Of a stretch of DNA of 64,000 bases, positions 11,458 to 23,729 are shown piece after piece. The notes under the pieces are model-generated. The model was not told the DNA's origin. It worked only from the letters and a program-made list of their open reading frames with translations, and searched no databases. Source of the stretch: Monodelphis domestica (taxonomy: Eukaryota; Chordata; Mammalia; Didelphimorphia; Didelphidae); assembly GCF_027887165.1 (NCBI RefSeq), contig NC_077235.1, positions 53,424,395-53,488,394 on the forward strand, in the 5' to 3' direction. Every line of letters starts with the position of its first letter. Positions within the stretch are counted from its first letter, which is position 1. Made by a program: the position numbers and the translations under genes.

Positions 11458-12492
11458 AGAAACCTCTCCCTGTCCCCCTCTTCCTATAACCATTCTGGGT
11501 ACCATTATTCTCCTAGTCATCCAGGCTGAGTGTCACCCTTGACTCTTCATTCTCTCTCACTCCCCCAATCCAGTCTTGTATTTTCTCCCTGGGTAACATC
11601 TCCCCTATGTATCCTCTTCTCAGTCTCCCTACTCCATTATGACACTACTATACCACCCCCTGGTGATGAGATTGAGCCTTTATCACCTCACATCTGGACT
11701 GTTGCAAAGCTTGCTGGTTGATTTGGGTCTCTCTTTTATTCCAGTCAGCTAACAAAGTCATCTTCCTAAAGTGCGGGTCTGCCCATGTCACTTTCCTAAT
11801 CCATGAAGTCCAGGGGTTCCCTGTTGCCTCCAGAATCAAGTAGAGTCTTCTGTTTGGCATTCAAAGCTCTTTGTAACCTTTCTAGTCTTCTTGCACCATA
11901 TTCCCCTGACACACTTTACAATCCCTTGATTCTGGACTCCTTGCTGTTCCTTGCTCTTGATGTCCCTACTCCATTCATTTTCACCTACTGTCCCCCATTT
12001 CTAGAATTCTCTCTCTTCGTTGTCCCCTGGCTTTCTTTGAGTTTCAGCTGAAGTCCTGCCTTTGGAGAGGAGCCTTTCCCAGTCTTCCTTATGTTGTCCT
12101 CTTCCCTTAGAAATTGTCTCCAGTGTATCCTGTATGTGGTGTCTTGTTTGTACCTACCTTTTTTGGAATGCTGTCTACCCCAATTAGACTGTCTGTTGCA
12201 TGTCTTTATCTCTTTGGCCCTTAGCTTAGCATGGGACAAGTAGAAGGTCCTTAAGAAATGTATGTTAAAGGGACCCCTGGGTGACTCAGTGGATTGCGAG
12301 TCAGGTCTAGAGATGGGAGGTCCTAGGTTCAAATGTGACCTCAGATACTTCCTAGCGGTGTGACCCTGGGCAAGTCACTTCACCCCTATTGCCCAGTCCT
12401 TACCGCTCTTCTGCCTTGGAACCAATACACAGTATTGATTCTAAGACGGAAGGTAAGGGTTTAAAAAAATTAACGTGTGTTGACTTGACTTG
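11458..12492 (+). mobile_element. L2 LINE 3' part, interrupted by a SINE
   Basis: Sense L2 3' region (CATCTGGACTGTTGCAAAGC, AAGTGCGGGTCTGCCCATGT, CTTTGTAACCTTTCTAG) ending in GTGTTGACTTGACTTG after the SINE at 12268-12468. Confidence 0.75.
12268..12468 (+). mobile_element. RTE-tailed SINE inside the L2 end
   Basis: GACCCCTGGGTGACTCAGTGG to GACGGAAGGTAAGGG plus A-tail, inserted a few bases before the 3' end of the L2. Confidence 0.78.
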
Positions 12493-12870
12493 AACATCCA
12501 GTTGGAGAGGCAGGACTGGAGCTTAGGAGAGCACTGAGGGCTGCCTATGTAGATCAGAGAGTCATCTGCATAGAGATGATAGTTGAATCCATGAGAACTC
12601 TGGAGCTCACCAAGAGAGAATGTAGACAGACAAGAGGAGAAAGCCCAAGAAGGAGAAACTCTGTGGCCATCCACATTTAAGGGACTGGACCTGGGTGATG
12701 ACCCTGCCCAGGAAACCAAGAAGGATGAGAATGAAGGGAGCAATGGCAGACAAGGCCAGGAAGGAGAGAGTACCCAGAGAGGAGGTGGTCAGCAGGAAGA
12801 AATACTGCAGAGAGCTCAAGATCATGGAAGTAGCTTGTCCAAGCCAGTCAATGGGCAAAGACAAATCCTG
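12493..12870 (-). mobile_element. CR1-clade LINE (L3-like), second part with reverse-transcriptase motif
   Basis: The minus strand encodes FNYHLYADDSLIYI, the YADD catalytic box of CR1/L2-clade reverse transcriptase, around 12540-12585. It continues the element that breaks off at 11455. Confidence 0.7.
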
Positions 12871-13015
12871 TAGCCCTTTCCAGTTTCCATAACCTGTTCA
12901 CTCATCTCTACTGATCCATTGTGAAAAAGCGCATATGTGTGTGTGTGCGTACACCCACTGTGTATACGTAGATAGATGTAGGCACACATGCTAATTTATT
13001 AAAATATGAAAAGGG

Positions 13016-13025
13016 CTATTTTTAG
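13016..13025 (+). promoter_or_regulatory. MEF2-type motif CTATTTTTAG
   Basis: Exact match to YTA(A/T)4TAR within AT-rich unique sequence (12980-13140). A single 10-base match is expected by chance now and then, so function is unproven. Confidence 0.25.
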
Positions 13026-13200
13026 TGTTAAGCCAACACATGCTTACCCAACTAGCTAATCTGCTGCCAAAGATGAATAGATCTTATGGTGGTTATTTGT
13101 GATTTTAGAAGAGCTGACATTTTTCTTGAGAATTAAGCTACTGCTATCTCCACAGTAAAAAGCAAGTATCTTGTCACCCCAGAAGCAGAAATGAAGTGAG

Positions 13201-13203
<3 letters not shown>

Positions 13204-13252
<49 letters not shown>
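13204..13252. repeat. (TG)n microsatellite
   Basis: About 24 nearly uninterrupted TG units, with one TT near the left end. Confidence 0.9.
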
Positions 13253-13255
<3 letters not shown>

Positions 13256-13456
13256 GAATGGGCTAAAAGGGACATGAATAACTTCAGGTTGGGTTGGCTG
13301 GGATTCAGCCTGCCCTGATTGCTCACCAGGCACAGAGGGAAGCCATGCTTCTTATTTGCATGTGTTCACATCACCTTTGGAAAATTTGCCTTGAGCTTAA
13401 CTTTAGTACTAATGGATTCAGAAATCAGCAACAAGATATGCTGAGAGAGGAAGAGT

Positions 13457-13522
13457 GGAGGGGAGAGACAGAGAGAGAGAAAGAGAGGCAGAGACAGAGA
13501 TAGAGACAGAGAGAGGGAGAGG
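13457..13522. repeat. (GA)n-rich simple repeat
   Basis: Imperfect GAGA/CAGAGA purine tract. Confidence 0.75.
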
Positions 13523-13744
13523 GTCAAGGTTAAGTGATGGGAATGAAAGGTTTTCTAGAGAATTAAGGATCATATAGCTAAGGGAACATCTTACTTTGAG
13601 CTAAAAGGGTTAGGGGGTCTCCAGCTGCAGAAGTCCTCAAAATCAAAATGGTACCCAAGAACAAATGTCAAAAGAATATGTCTTCCTATTAGAGGCTCTG
13701 TTTGGAGAAGGGAGCTGCATTTGTTTTCAAATGTGATGTGCCGT

Positions 13745-13935
13745 GTGGGAAGAACACTGGAACTGGAGTCGGGTAAGACTCAGTCATTTCTTGCCCCTAG
13801 CACTTAACCAGCAAGTCACTTAACTTTTCTGAGCCTCAGTTTCCTAATCTGTAAGATGGGGATAGTGTTATACTTCCTGTGTCACAAGACTGTTGTGAAG
13901 AAAGTATTTTGTAAATCTTAAAGAGGTGAGAAACA
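13745..13935 (+). repeat. MIR SINE
   Basis: GAGCCTCAGTTTCCTAATCTG core and GATGGGGATAGTGTTATACT follow MIR order. Confidence 0.65.
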
Positions 13936-14104
13936 GGAGCTATTCTTATGACACCTGAGGATGGGGAGGGAGGTAAGATTTATGGGGCAGTTTTACTCCT
14001 TTTTGCATTATCTGACCTCACACCAGTTCAAGGGAATCTAGTCTATTGAACCTGGCACATAAAAATAAGACTGAAAACCTCTAGAGGGGAGAAGTCTTCT
14101 GTGG

Positions 14105-14965
14105 CATCACCGCCAGTTCCCCTGAGTGTTTAGATCTCCTGTTCAGTTAGTAACATGGCAAAATCTATGCTCCGAACATCTTCCCTGTCACCCAGGCTCA
14201 CAGCATAGGTATCAGCCTCAAGTCCGTCCCCCATATCCAGTATGTTGCCAGGGCTTATCTTTTATACCTTCACAACGTCTCTCCTCCTCTGTAACTGCCA
14301 CCACTTGGATGGTCATCACTCATGCCCGCTGGTTGGCTTCCCTGGTTCAGGTCTCTTTCTGCTCCAGTCCATCTTCCACCCAATTGCCAAAATGATCTTC
14401 CTCAAACTCAAGTCTGGCCATAGCAACCTCCCCCAGCCAAACTCCACAAACTCCAGTGGATCCGTATTACCACCAGGCTCAAATAGAAACTCCTTGGTTT
14501 GGCATTCGAAGGCCTTCTCTACTTGTCTCCTTCTTGCCTCTCCAGTCTTCTTATGCTTTACTCCCTTCCATATTCTCTTCAATCTAGTGACACCAGCCTC
14601 CTGGATGTTCCTTATACAGGATGTTCAACCTCCTGACTTGGCCATTTTCCACTTACTGACCCTTAGGCCTAGGATGATCTCTCTTCTCACCTCTGTCTCC
14701 TGGCTTCCTTCAAGACTAACCTAAAATCCCACTTTCAGCAAGAGGCTTTTGTCCTCCTCCACTGCTAGAGTCTTCCCACTGAGCTTACCTTCCACCCATG
14801 TATCTTGTATGTGCCTCATCTTCCCTCCTCCCCCATTACATTGGAATGCAAGTTCCTGAGGCCAGGGATCCCCTTTTGCCTTTCCTTGCATCCTGGACAC
14901 TTACTACTGAGTCCAGCACAAAGAAATCGCTTCATCCATGCTTGTTGACTGACTCTGTTGAGTTA
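14105..14965 (+). mobile_element. L2 LINE 3' part
   Basis: Sense L2 text in order: TTGCCAAAATGATCTTCCTC, AAACTCCTTGGTTTGGCATT, GGAATGCAAGTTCCTGAGGC and end CATGCTTGTTGACTGACTC. Open frames across it are remnants of the LINE, not a host gene. Confidence 0.78.
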
Positions 14966-15124
14966 TTTTTTTGTGCCTCCCTCCCCCTTTGTATTTTTTG
15001 AGGTCACTTGGGCTAATCTGGTCAGTCATAAAACAAACGCTAGTTAGAATTGCATAGTTCATTGGTATTGGCTTGGGATCCCTCATGAGAAAATTGTTTT
15101 TCCCAACTCAGTGACTTAGAGTGC

Positions 15125-15420
15125 TAGAGTTGCCCATAATACTAAGAAATTTAAGTGACTTCCCTGCCCAGGGTCACGTGGCCATCAGAACGGGAACCCT
15201 GGGCTCCCTAAGACTGCGGCCAGCTTTCTAGCCACTGTGTAAGGCTGCTTCTCACGTGGTTATTGCTTATGCCATCTTTCATGGCAATTAACTTCCCCCT
15301 CCCCCAGACATTAAAAAGCCAGTCCGTTCCCTGTCTCGATTTCAATTTCCTCTGCTGTAAAATGAAGGTTGGATTAGATGAGCTTTAAGGGCCCTTCCGT
15401 ATCTAGTATCCTCTGTGTCT
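15125..15420. repeat. Two MIR-like fragments in opposite orientation
   Basis: 15140-15245 is antisense (CCCAGGGTCACGTGGCC); 15330-15420 is sense (TTCCTCTGCTGTAAAATGAA, CCTTCCGTATCTAG). Confidence 0.45.
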
Positions 15421-15424
15421 GATG

Positions 15425-17200
15425 CTCTCCTGAAAATGGATACTTTCATGAGACATGTGGGTGCTGTAGGTTAAAACAATTTTCCCTACTTTATTTCGAT
15501 GCAATTTAGAATAAATCACATCAGCCGAGAGCAATATCACTAGAGAAATGGATTTCCCTTTCCTTGAATATTTGGTTCATATCAGGGACCTATTTGGGTT
15601 CGTATTGGGGGTCAAGCAGATTGCTTGTATATCCTTCACACTTAATTTTTGAAACATAAGAGCTACGGTAAAGCCGTCCCTATTTAGAGCTAAGGAAAGG
15701 GTTGCCATGAGAGACAAATGCTGTAATTTTATCCAGTACATGATGTTCAAGCTGCTTTGCCCCAGTCCCAAGCAAACTGACATGAGGTGCTAGCTGGTGG
15801 CTTAATTTATTTATCTATTCACTTGGCCTTCTACAGCTCTAGTTGCCATTTGGGGCAGGGCCTTGGGAAAGTGATTACTAGTGCTGCTCCCTGTGCTTTC
15901 GCCCCAACTCCATTATCCCAGGAAGCAGGGCACGAGTATTTGCCAGAAGGCTGAAGAGGTAGACTGAGCCATTTATAACCAAAGAAAGACAGCAGTGACA
16001 CTGGCAAGGTGAGAAAGGACATTCTGAGAACTTAAGCAAACAGCCCTGGAATGGTCACAGTGATTGAATAAGTAAGTATTTACTCTTTGGCCAAGTGAAG
16101 AGGGTGGTGCAGCTTGGTGAAGCCCATGATGTGTTTACACTGGGCAAGGCCAGTGTGCCCGCCCTCCGTGGTTCACTCTCCCAATTTAGGAACAGCTTCC
16201 TGGAGGATGGAACTGCCTGACGCTCTGTGCGCTGTGAAGGATGGAAGGGAGGCAGGGGTTCCCTGGTTCTGGGAAAGCTTGCAAAGAATAGAAAAGAGTT
16301 ACTGAATGGCTCTCCAGGTAGAGAGTGGAAGGGTCCAAGCAGCCTTTGGGGATGGTGGAGGCTTGGAAATGAGCTTGGAGCATCAGAGGAGCTGCAAGGA
16401 ACTTTAGAGAGCCTCTAGTGCCCGGAGATTCTTTGGGATCTTTAAAACCCTTGCCTTTTAGCTTAGCATCGACACAGGGCTAAACGCTTGTGTTTCCAAA
16501 ATCGATGGTGGGGGCCAGAGACCCAAGCTAAGACAGTAGTTCATCTGAAAAAGATCTGGAGGCTCTTGTGGATGTCAAGCTCAAAATGAGGCAGCAGTGA
16601 GTTGTGGAAGAGGAAGAAAGCCAGTGTGATCTTGGGTTGCCTTCATTAGAAACACGGTTTTGGTTTCCAGAAACAAGGAGGCGACACTACATATGGTCTC
16701 TCGGCTTAGACCTCATCTCTGGTTAGGTCTTAGGATCAAGGTTTAGGAAGACTACCGAAGGGTGGCTGTGATAGTGAAGGCTCTTCAATACGTGAGGAAT
16801 AGTTCATGGATCTGGGGATTCTAGCTTGCAAAAAGAAGCCTCAGACTGGCCATGATGTCTGGGTTCAAGTGTTTGGAGTACTGTCACGTGAAAGAGACAT
16901 CAGTTGTTTTCTGTTTGGCCCCACAGAGTAGAACCAGGAGCTATGGATGGAAGCTGCTAAAGGCCAAGGACTTGAAGAAATTAGTTGTCTCAGGAGCTAG
17001 TGGGTTCTCTGTCCCTAGAGGCTTTCAGTCAGTGGTTGAATGACCTTGATGGGGTAGGGCATAGTGGGGATCCTTTCGCTGCATGGAGGAGTCAGATGGT
17101 TGCTGAGATCCCTTCTGATTCTCAAGTTCTGTCATACTCTGTGAGGCCTTCCTTCCACTGGCTAAGTTCTGCTGACTGACCTATCCCTTCCCCCCCGCCC
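15425..17200. other. Intergenic stretch, largely unique
   Basis: No gene seen and no repeat assigned for most of it; 16840-17145 may be an old MIR/L2-like remnant. Open frames are short and lack splice-bounded coding character. Confidence 0.4.
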
Positions 17201-17802
17201 CCCGGCCCCTAAACAGGCCATTTTTGCCTGGTGGACTGGCTCATCACGTCCCTTCTTAACCTTCATCCCCACTGAGGCCAGTTCTGTCCCTCTCCAACTC
17301 TGTCTGCCCAGGAACCTTGTTCTAGTCCCACCAAATCCGCCTGCGCTTCTCACCTCCTCACGCCAATGGAACCTGGACTTCTCTAAGGACCCCAAACCCC
17401 TCAAGGCCTCAGGGCTGTCTGTTCTTTCCCAGGCCAAGAGGAAGGAGGCCATTTCTCTCAGCCACTTCTAGCCCTTGCCTTCGGAATATGATCCACCCTG
17501 AATTTGCCAGTTAAGAAACCTTTCTTTGGTTTGAACTGAATTGTTGAGAGAGCAGCTCCAGAGGCAGCATCTCAGAGGGTGAGAGAAGCACACTGATTAC
17601 AGATGCCTGTTGGAACTCCCTCCAGCTCCCCCTGACAGCATCTATGAACCTCAGTTCCTGTTCCCCTTCTTAAGCCTCTTCAGAACCCCAATAGACTCAG
17701 CGCCTCAGCTGCCCCAGCATGCACGGCCAAGCATTTCCTTTTAATAAATAATCTTGTTTAACCCCCACTTTCCAAAACGAATGCCTATTGATTATCTGAG
17801 AG

Positions 17803-17905
17803 GTGGAGAAAGAGAGACAGAGAGAGGGAGACAGACAGACAAAAGAGAAAAACAAGAGAGAGAAGAGAGAGGCAAAGACAAAGACTGAGAAGAAGAGAGA
17901 GAGTA
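17803..17905. repeat. GA-rich simple repeat
   Basis: Imperfect AGAGA/GACAGA tract of about 100 bases. Confidence 0.75.
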
Positions 17906-17954
17906 ATGCTAATCCATTATTCCTTTGCAGCATTTTACAGATTGGGAAAGTTTC

Positions 17955-18165
17955 GTTTTTTAAAAATAGATTTTATTTCTATCTTTTGTTTGAACATTTC
18001 GTTCCTTCCTGCTCCTAGAGAAACAACTCTGATAACTATTTTTTTAAAAAGAAAAATAGGAAGAAGAGGGAAAAATTCCACCAAATTCTTCAACATGCTG
18101 AAAAAATGTGAGATTATGGGCAATGTTCCATACTCCTGGACCTTCCACCTCTGAAAGGGAGTGAG
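17955..18165 (-). mobile_element. L1 3' UTR-like fragment
   Basis: Antisense text (TTTAAAAATAGATTTTATTT then TTCCTGCTCCTAGAGAAAC) similar to the fragment at 51375-51795. Confidence 0.45.
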
Positions 18166-18894
18166 AGGAGGGGCCGTCCAGCTTTTCAGGGTTATTCTTT
18201 GCTCTGACTGTGTTTGTCCCTTCTGAGCTGGCAGTGTTTGTTTTTGATGGGCACGGTGTTTGTTCTTATGCTTTCCTTTGTTGTTGTCATGAGGTTTATT
18301 TTGTCTTGCCTTTGCTTGGTTCATTTTTCCCAAAGGGTTTTCACATCGCATCAAGAGCTCTGTGGAGAATCTTCTGGTTCAACCATCTTCTTTCACCAAT
18401 TGGGATGTCTGTACCCTAAAAGGACATGCCTCAGTGGTAAAATTATCCTTAACACTGAGGATCCCACAGTAAGTAACTTGCGGGAGTAGGACTCAAAATG
18501 AACTCCGACCCCCATACCATGGCTTACTCTTATTGCCAACCAGGTAACTTGAAGGTTGGGTCAGCTGCATGGGGGACAGTCTGGGGAAGGCCTCTTGCTG
18601 CACACGTGAATGGGAGCTCTAAGGGAGGGGGCCTCCCTTTGGGGTCTGTCCCTTTGCCCCCTAGAAGACTATCTATCAGCTGATCCCTAGGAATAGTGAG
18701 GAACTTAAGAAAGTCTTTGAATGATTCCAGAAGAGAGAAGATGGAGAGGAGCTGATGGACAAGTTCCATCCTAAGTGGAGAGACAGTGAAGTGCAGGGGA
18801 AAGAGGACAGGCAGAGAAACTGGGCCCAAATTCCCTCTCTGTCCCTTGGATTCCTTGGATGTTGCCAGTGACCAGAATGTAGCAGACATCTTTT

Positions 18895-19082
18895 TTTGTT
18901 TAAACCCTTACTTTCTGTCAGAGAAACCACTCTTAAGACAATAGGGCAAAGGCTAGGTGAAGAAGGTCAAGCGACTTGCCCAGGGTCACACAACTAGACC
19001 GTGTCTAAGGCCAGACTTGGACCCAGGCCTGGCCTCCTGACTCTAGGCCTAGTGCTCTGTCCACTGTGCTGCCTAGTTGTCC
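18895..19082 (-). mobile_element. Old SINE, minus strand
   Basis: AAACCCTTACTTTCTG, CTTGCCCAGGGTCACACAAC and CCACTGTGCTGCCTAG mark a MAR1/RTE-tailed type SINE, diverged. Confidence 0.65.
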
Positions 19083-19971
19083 ATGGCCTCTTTTAGTTAA
19101 AAAAAAAAAAAAGATACATTTCATTTTGGCCTCATGCTAGGATTTCTGGGACTAAACACTCTTGTTCCTTTCCTCCTCCCTAACCCTTGACATCAAGCTT
19201 TTTATTGTGTATCCTTTGGTGTTAGTCAGTATTACATTGTTTCTAAGAAGAGGGGAGGAAAAGAGGAAACCACTTTAGTGCACAACATGGGATACAAGGG
19301 AGTACATTGTATCAGTGATTGGTCACTCTCTGGGTCTGGTAGTATCCCATGACTCTCCACGGCTTCCAGAATGCCAGCCAAGGAGCCCCTGACAAAATTG
19401 GTGCCATGACGTTAGAGTCACACCTCCTTTTGGAAATAGGCTAGATCTTCCCCAACTTGTTCCCCCACCTTAGTCACCAGACTCTGGGCTCTTTCCAAAA
19501 CTCAAATCAACTCCCTGAGGATGAATATTTCTGGAGATGAAGGGGATGAAGCCGTGCCAAAGGCTCTGAAATATATGTGTGTGCGCACACATATAATATC
19601 GAAATAATTTTATGATTGTGTCAGAGGATGTGATTATGAAGAGGGAAGTGCTGCTCCATGCTTGCCAATTTCAATTTTATGTCATTTGAGTTGAGTACTG
19701 GGCACAAATACTGAATGATGGCAATGTAATAAGCCTTACCGCCCGTGCAGCTGCATACAGAATTTCTGAAGGAAACATGGCCCAGAGATGGGTAGGTCCA
19801 GTAGGGAGCAGAGCCTCTGGCACCCATGGCCCTCATATAAAATAGACCTCTTAGTCAGTGGCACATAGGAAGTGTGTTTGCAAATGGGGGACTTTTTTCT
19901 TGAAGACTAGGAGATTTATGTCCAGTAGTGGATATCAACTTTGCTTCAATTCAAATTAGGCCAATTGTAGG

Positions 19972-20044
19972 GCAGCTAAGTGGCTCAGTGGATAGAGTGC
20001 CAGGCACAAAGATGGGAAGTCCTGGGTTCAAATCTGGTCTCAGA
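19972..20044 (+). mobile_element. SINE head fragment
   Basis: GGGCAGCTAAGTGGCTCAGTG to TCAAATCTGGTCTCAGAC, then it stops at the L1 fragment. Confidence 0.65.
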
Positions 20045-20545
20045 CCAATTACATAGCTCCATCAATAGGGTATTAGTGCTTTTGTTTTCGTATAGTCCTA
20101 CCAACAGTGATTATTCCAGTCCCTTTGACAATTTGATTTCCATGAAGTCAAACTTCAGAGTTGGCTTATTTTGCATTTCTTTCATTGTTAGTGATTTGAG
20201 ACATTTTTAATACAGTTGCTGATAGCATGCCTTTCTTCCTTTGAAAACTTTTCAGATTTGTTTAATCTCTTCTCTATTGGGGAATGATTCTTGGCCTTAC
20301 ATATTGGTGTGTCTTCACTATATCTTTTGGATGTCCTACTGTTTAAGCTATTTCATGCACAATTTTTTTTCACTTCATAATTTCTCCTGTTATTCTAGCT
20401 GTACTGATTTTGTTCAGGCAAAAGCTTTTTCATTTTCTGGACTTGAAACTCTCTGCTTTGCCTTTTATGCTCACCTTTGCCTCAGTTAAGAATTCTCTCA
20501 GCCAGAGTTGTAAAAATATCTCTTTCAGGTCTCTAATTGTTGAAT
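20045..20545 (-). mobile_element. Old L1 ORF2 fragment
   Basis: Antisense ORF2 text (TGTTAGTGATTTGAGACATT, CTCTATTGGGGAATGATTCT), the same region seen near 32640-32760. Confidence 0.6.
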
Positions 20546-20616
20546 GATGTGACCTTTGATTCAGCATCATATATTGCTCCAAATTTCATTTCTGTTAGAC
20601 TCTTTTTTTCCAGTTT

Positions 20617-20635
20617 AATAATAATAATAATAATG
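20617..20635. repeat. (TAA)n microsatellite
   Basis: Six TAA units at the edge of a MIR-like SINE. Confidence 0.8.
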
Positions 20636-20893
20636 AAAACTAGTATTTTTATAGTGCCTCTGTGCTGGGAACCACATGTACTAAATACTTTACAAATGTG
20701 ATTTCACTCCATCCTTACAATGACCCTGTTATGTAGGTGCTCTTCTGCTCCCCATTATAGTTAGTTGCCCAAACTGAGGCAAATGTAAGGTGACTTGCTC
20801 AGAGTCATACTTAGTGTCAGAGGCCACATTTGAGCTGCATGTTGTCCTGACTCTAGGCCCATTGCCCTATGCCCAGTACCACCCAGTTACCCA
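20636..20893 (-). repeat. MIR-like SINE
   Basis: Ordered matches: TTTATAGTGCCTCTGTGCTG, TACTTTACAAATGTGATTTC, GGTGACTTGCTCAGAGTCAT and CCCATTGCCCTATGCCC. Confidence 0.6.
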
Positions 20894-21268
20894 GAAAACC
20901 CACTCTTTAGCTAGATAGTCCTTCCACTAGTAATTGTGTGTTCTTGATTTTATAGTTTAATTGCTTCTCTGGTCTTCCTTGTAGATGATTCCTTTTATGC
21001 ATCTTCTCAAGTAGAAGTTATTCTTTGGGCCATGCTGTAACAGTCACCACCATGTCTGTTGCCATCATCTTTTGGGGTCACCTGCAATTCTGATTCTTCT
21101 GTGAGGAGGGTATTTGATGAGTGCCAGCATGGCACCATGGGAGAACTATTTGGGTTCAGGGCCACTGCCTTTTGAACTGGAAAGCAGCTTGGGGATTTTG
21201 GAAAGCATTGCCTAGTTTCCCAAAGGAGATTCTGCCTGATCTCCTCCTATTCCACATTGGCAATTCTT

Positions 21269-22066
21269 TTTTAAAAAATTTAATTGATTAATTTAGAGCA
21301 TTTTTCCAGGATTACAAAAATCATGTTCTTTCCCTCCCCTCCCCTGAACCCCCTCCCATATCCGACATACAATTCCACTGGATTTTACATGTGTCATTGA
21401 TCAAGACCTATTTCCATATTATTAATATGTGCACTGGGGTGATCGTTTAGAGTCTATATCCCCAATCCTATCCCCATCGACCCATATGATCAAGCAGTTG
21501 TTTTTCTTCTGTATTTCTACTCCCACAGTTCTTTCTCTGGATGTGGCTGGTGTTCTTTTTCATAAGTCCCTCAGAATTGTCCTGGATTGTCTCTACTAGC
21601 ATTGTTGCCAGTAGAGAAGTCCATTACATTCGATTGCACCACAGTGTATCAGTCTCTGTGTACCATGTTCTCCTGGTTCTGCTCCTTTCACTCTGCATCA
21701 ATTCCTGGAGGTTGTTCCAGTCCCCATGGAATTCCTCCACTTTATTATTCCTTTGAGCACAATAGTATTCCATCACCAAAAGATACCACAATTTGTTCAG
21801 CTGTTCCCCAATTGATGGGAATCCCCTCATGTTCCAATTTCTTTGCCACCACAAAGAGCACAGCTATGACTATTCTTGTACATGTCTTTTTCCTTATGAT
21901 CTCCTTGGGGCACAAACCCAGCAGTGCTATGGCTGGATCAAAGGGCAGACAGTCTTTGAGCGCCCTTTGGGCATAGTTCCAAATTGCCCTCCAGAATGGT
22001 TGGATCAATTCACAACTCCACCAGCGATGCATTAATGTCCCAACTTTGCCACATCCCCTCCACATG
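21269..22066 (-). mobile_element. 5'-truncated L1 with target-site duplication
   Basis: Minus-strand L1 3' UTR and ORF2 C-terminus (CWRGC-like MWRGCGKVGTL, PFDPAIALLGLCPKE). Flanked by TTGGCAATTCTT at 21257-21268 and 22067-22078. The ORF2 frame is interrupted, so this copy is older than the one at 4861. Confidence 0.9.
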
Positions 22067-22329
22067 TTGGCAATTCTTGAAAGACATAACTATAATACAT
22101 AATACTGTTAAGTGAAAAGAAAGTCACAGAGCACCTAGTATGGGGGGTCTCAGGGGGAAGCTACTGAGGGCAGGGGGATTGGGGAAGGTTTCTAGACATT
22201 CCAAATGTTGGGAAGGGCCTGGGGTAAAGGAAGTAAAGGAAGCTGGCCCTTTACCTGAGGCTTCTGGGTGGAATTGCTTTGGAGAATATTGAGGTGGGGC
22301 CTGACAGAATATGTTCTTCCCTCAAGCCT

Positions 22330-22428
22330 TTTTTTACACCCTTACCTTCTGGCTTAGAATTGATACTGAGTATTAGTTCCAAGGCAAAAGAGTGGTAAGG
22401 GCTAGGCAGTGGGGGTCAAGGGACTACT
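22330..22428 (-). mobile_element. RTE-tailed SINE fragment, minus strand
   Basis: ACCCTTACCTTCTGGCTTAG to GGCAGTGGGGGTCAAGGGAC; the head is missing, as in 5' truncation. Confidence 0.65.
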
Positions 22429-22444
22429 TATAATCAGAAGGATT

Positions 22445-22790
22445 TCATGAGCCATCCTTCAGTCATCTGGCATTTATTAACCAACTACTGTATGCCAGGC
22501 TCTGAATCAAGTTCTGAAGATAACAAAGAGGCACAAAACAGTCCCTGCTCTCAAGGATGGGGGAAACAATCTGCAAACAACTATGTCTAAAGAGGGTCTA
22601 GACAGGAGAAATGGGGGTCATCTCAGGGGGAAGAAGACTGGGAAAGGCTTCTGGCAGAAGGTGAGACATTGACTGAGACTTGAAGGAAGCCTGGGAGTCC
22701 AGGAAGCAGGGAGGAGGATTGAGAGCTTTCCAGGCTTGGGTGACAGCCCAGGAAACACTGTTTCACAAATGTGGAGCTTCTCCTTCTGTA
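22445..22790 (-). mobile_element. CR1-clade LINE (L3-like) 3' fragment
   Basis: Antisense L3-like 3' text (ATTTATTAACCAACTACTGT, ACAGTCCCTGCTCTCAAGG, GACTTGAAGGAAGCCTGGGA). Confidence 0.6.
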
Positions 22791-22944
22791 AAACAGGTCT
22801 GACTATCCTCTCAGGAAGATAGAAGGACCTTGTAAGTTCTTATCTTTTCAAAATTCCTGAAGGAGAGCTCTCATGAAGGAACCAGATAGAATTCTCCTTC
22901 TGTGGCTCCTTGTCATCCCAGCTGGGAGGAAAATACCCTAAAGG

Positions 22945-23145
22945 AGAAATGGAAAGTGTGGTACAGTGGTAAGAGCCTTGGACTTAGGGTCAGGGAGATT
23001 TGGATTCAAATAATGGTCCTGCCACTTGCCACTGGTTTGACTGACCTTAGACAAGGCACTTCTCTTTTTGCCTCAGTTTCCTCCAAAGTAAAACTGGAGA
23101 ATTGGACTAGATGGTTTCAAAGTTCCCTTTAAGCACTACCATGTT
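22945..23145 (+). repeat. MIR SINE
   Basis: GTGGTACAGTGGTAAGAGCC, ACTTGCCACTGG, TGCCTCAGTTTCCTCC and GGACTAGATGG in order. Confidence 0.65.
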
Positions 23146-23729
23146 GTGTTTCCGTGAAATAAACCTTGAACTTGTAGATAGTTCCCAAACCAGCATTGTA
23201 AACTTCATCAACAACCATTTATGACATGCCCAGATCTGTCCCCACCCCCTTGATGGGGCTCATAGTTTAACAGAGGGAGAAAATAGAGGTTCCTGTGGTG
23301 TACAAGATTCCGGATCGTGTGACCTGGGGCACAGTGCATTTATTCCAATCCATGGGAGTCTTTTCCCATCCTCCTCAGTGTTGGTAGCCCAGATATCCTA
23401 AATCTCTTCATAGGCTGGGGGACTGCAGAGCCTGCTTTCAGATTGTCCCATTCTTTTCCTTTGGTGGATTTATCTTGGCGTTCAGGGCTCTTTCTCTACA
23501 AGTAGCAGGAGGTATGGTGTTTTTCTGGCTGACTTGTATTTTTCTTACCTGCCCCTAAGGAGCTTCTACCCTCCAAAGAACTTAGCCTTGGCACTGGTGA
23601 TCATGTACATGCCCTTTTCTCCAGTGTCTTCCCTTTTCTGAAACCTTTCTTCTTGGGGGGGGGGGGCTGGGGAAGGGAAGCAGCAGAGCATAGGATCAGT
23701 TTCTCCTCCTCAAAGAGGACCTGACAGGT

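Noticed and set aside
12441-12743. Minus-strand frame with a YADD motif
   Set aside because: It is a CR1-clade LINE reverse-transcriptase remnant.
13133-13333. His/Thr-repeat open frame
   Set aside because: Translation of a TG microsatellite.
14242-14724. 160-codon open frame
   Set aside because: It lies in an L2 LINE 3' region.
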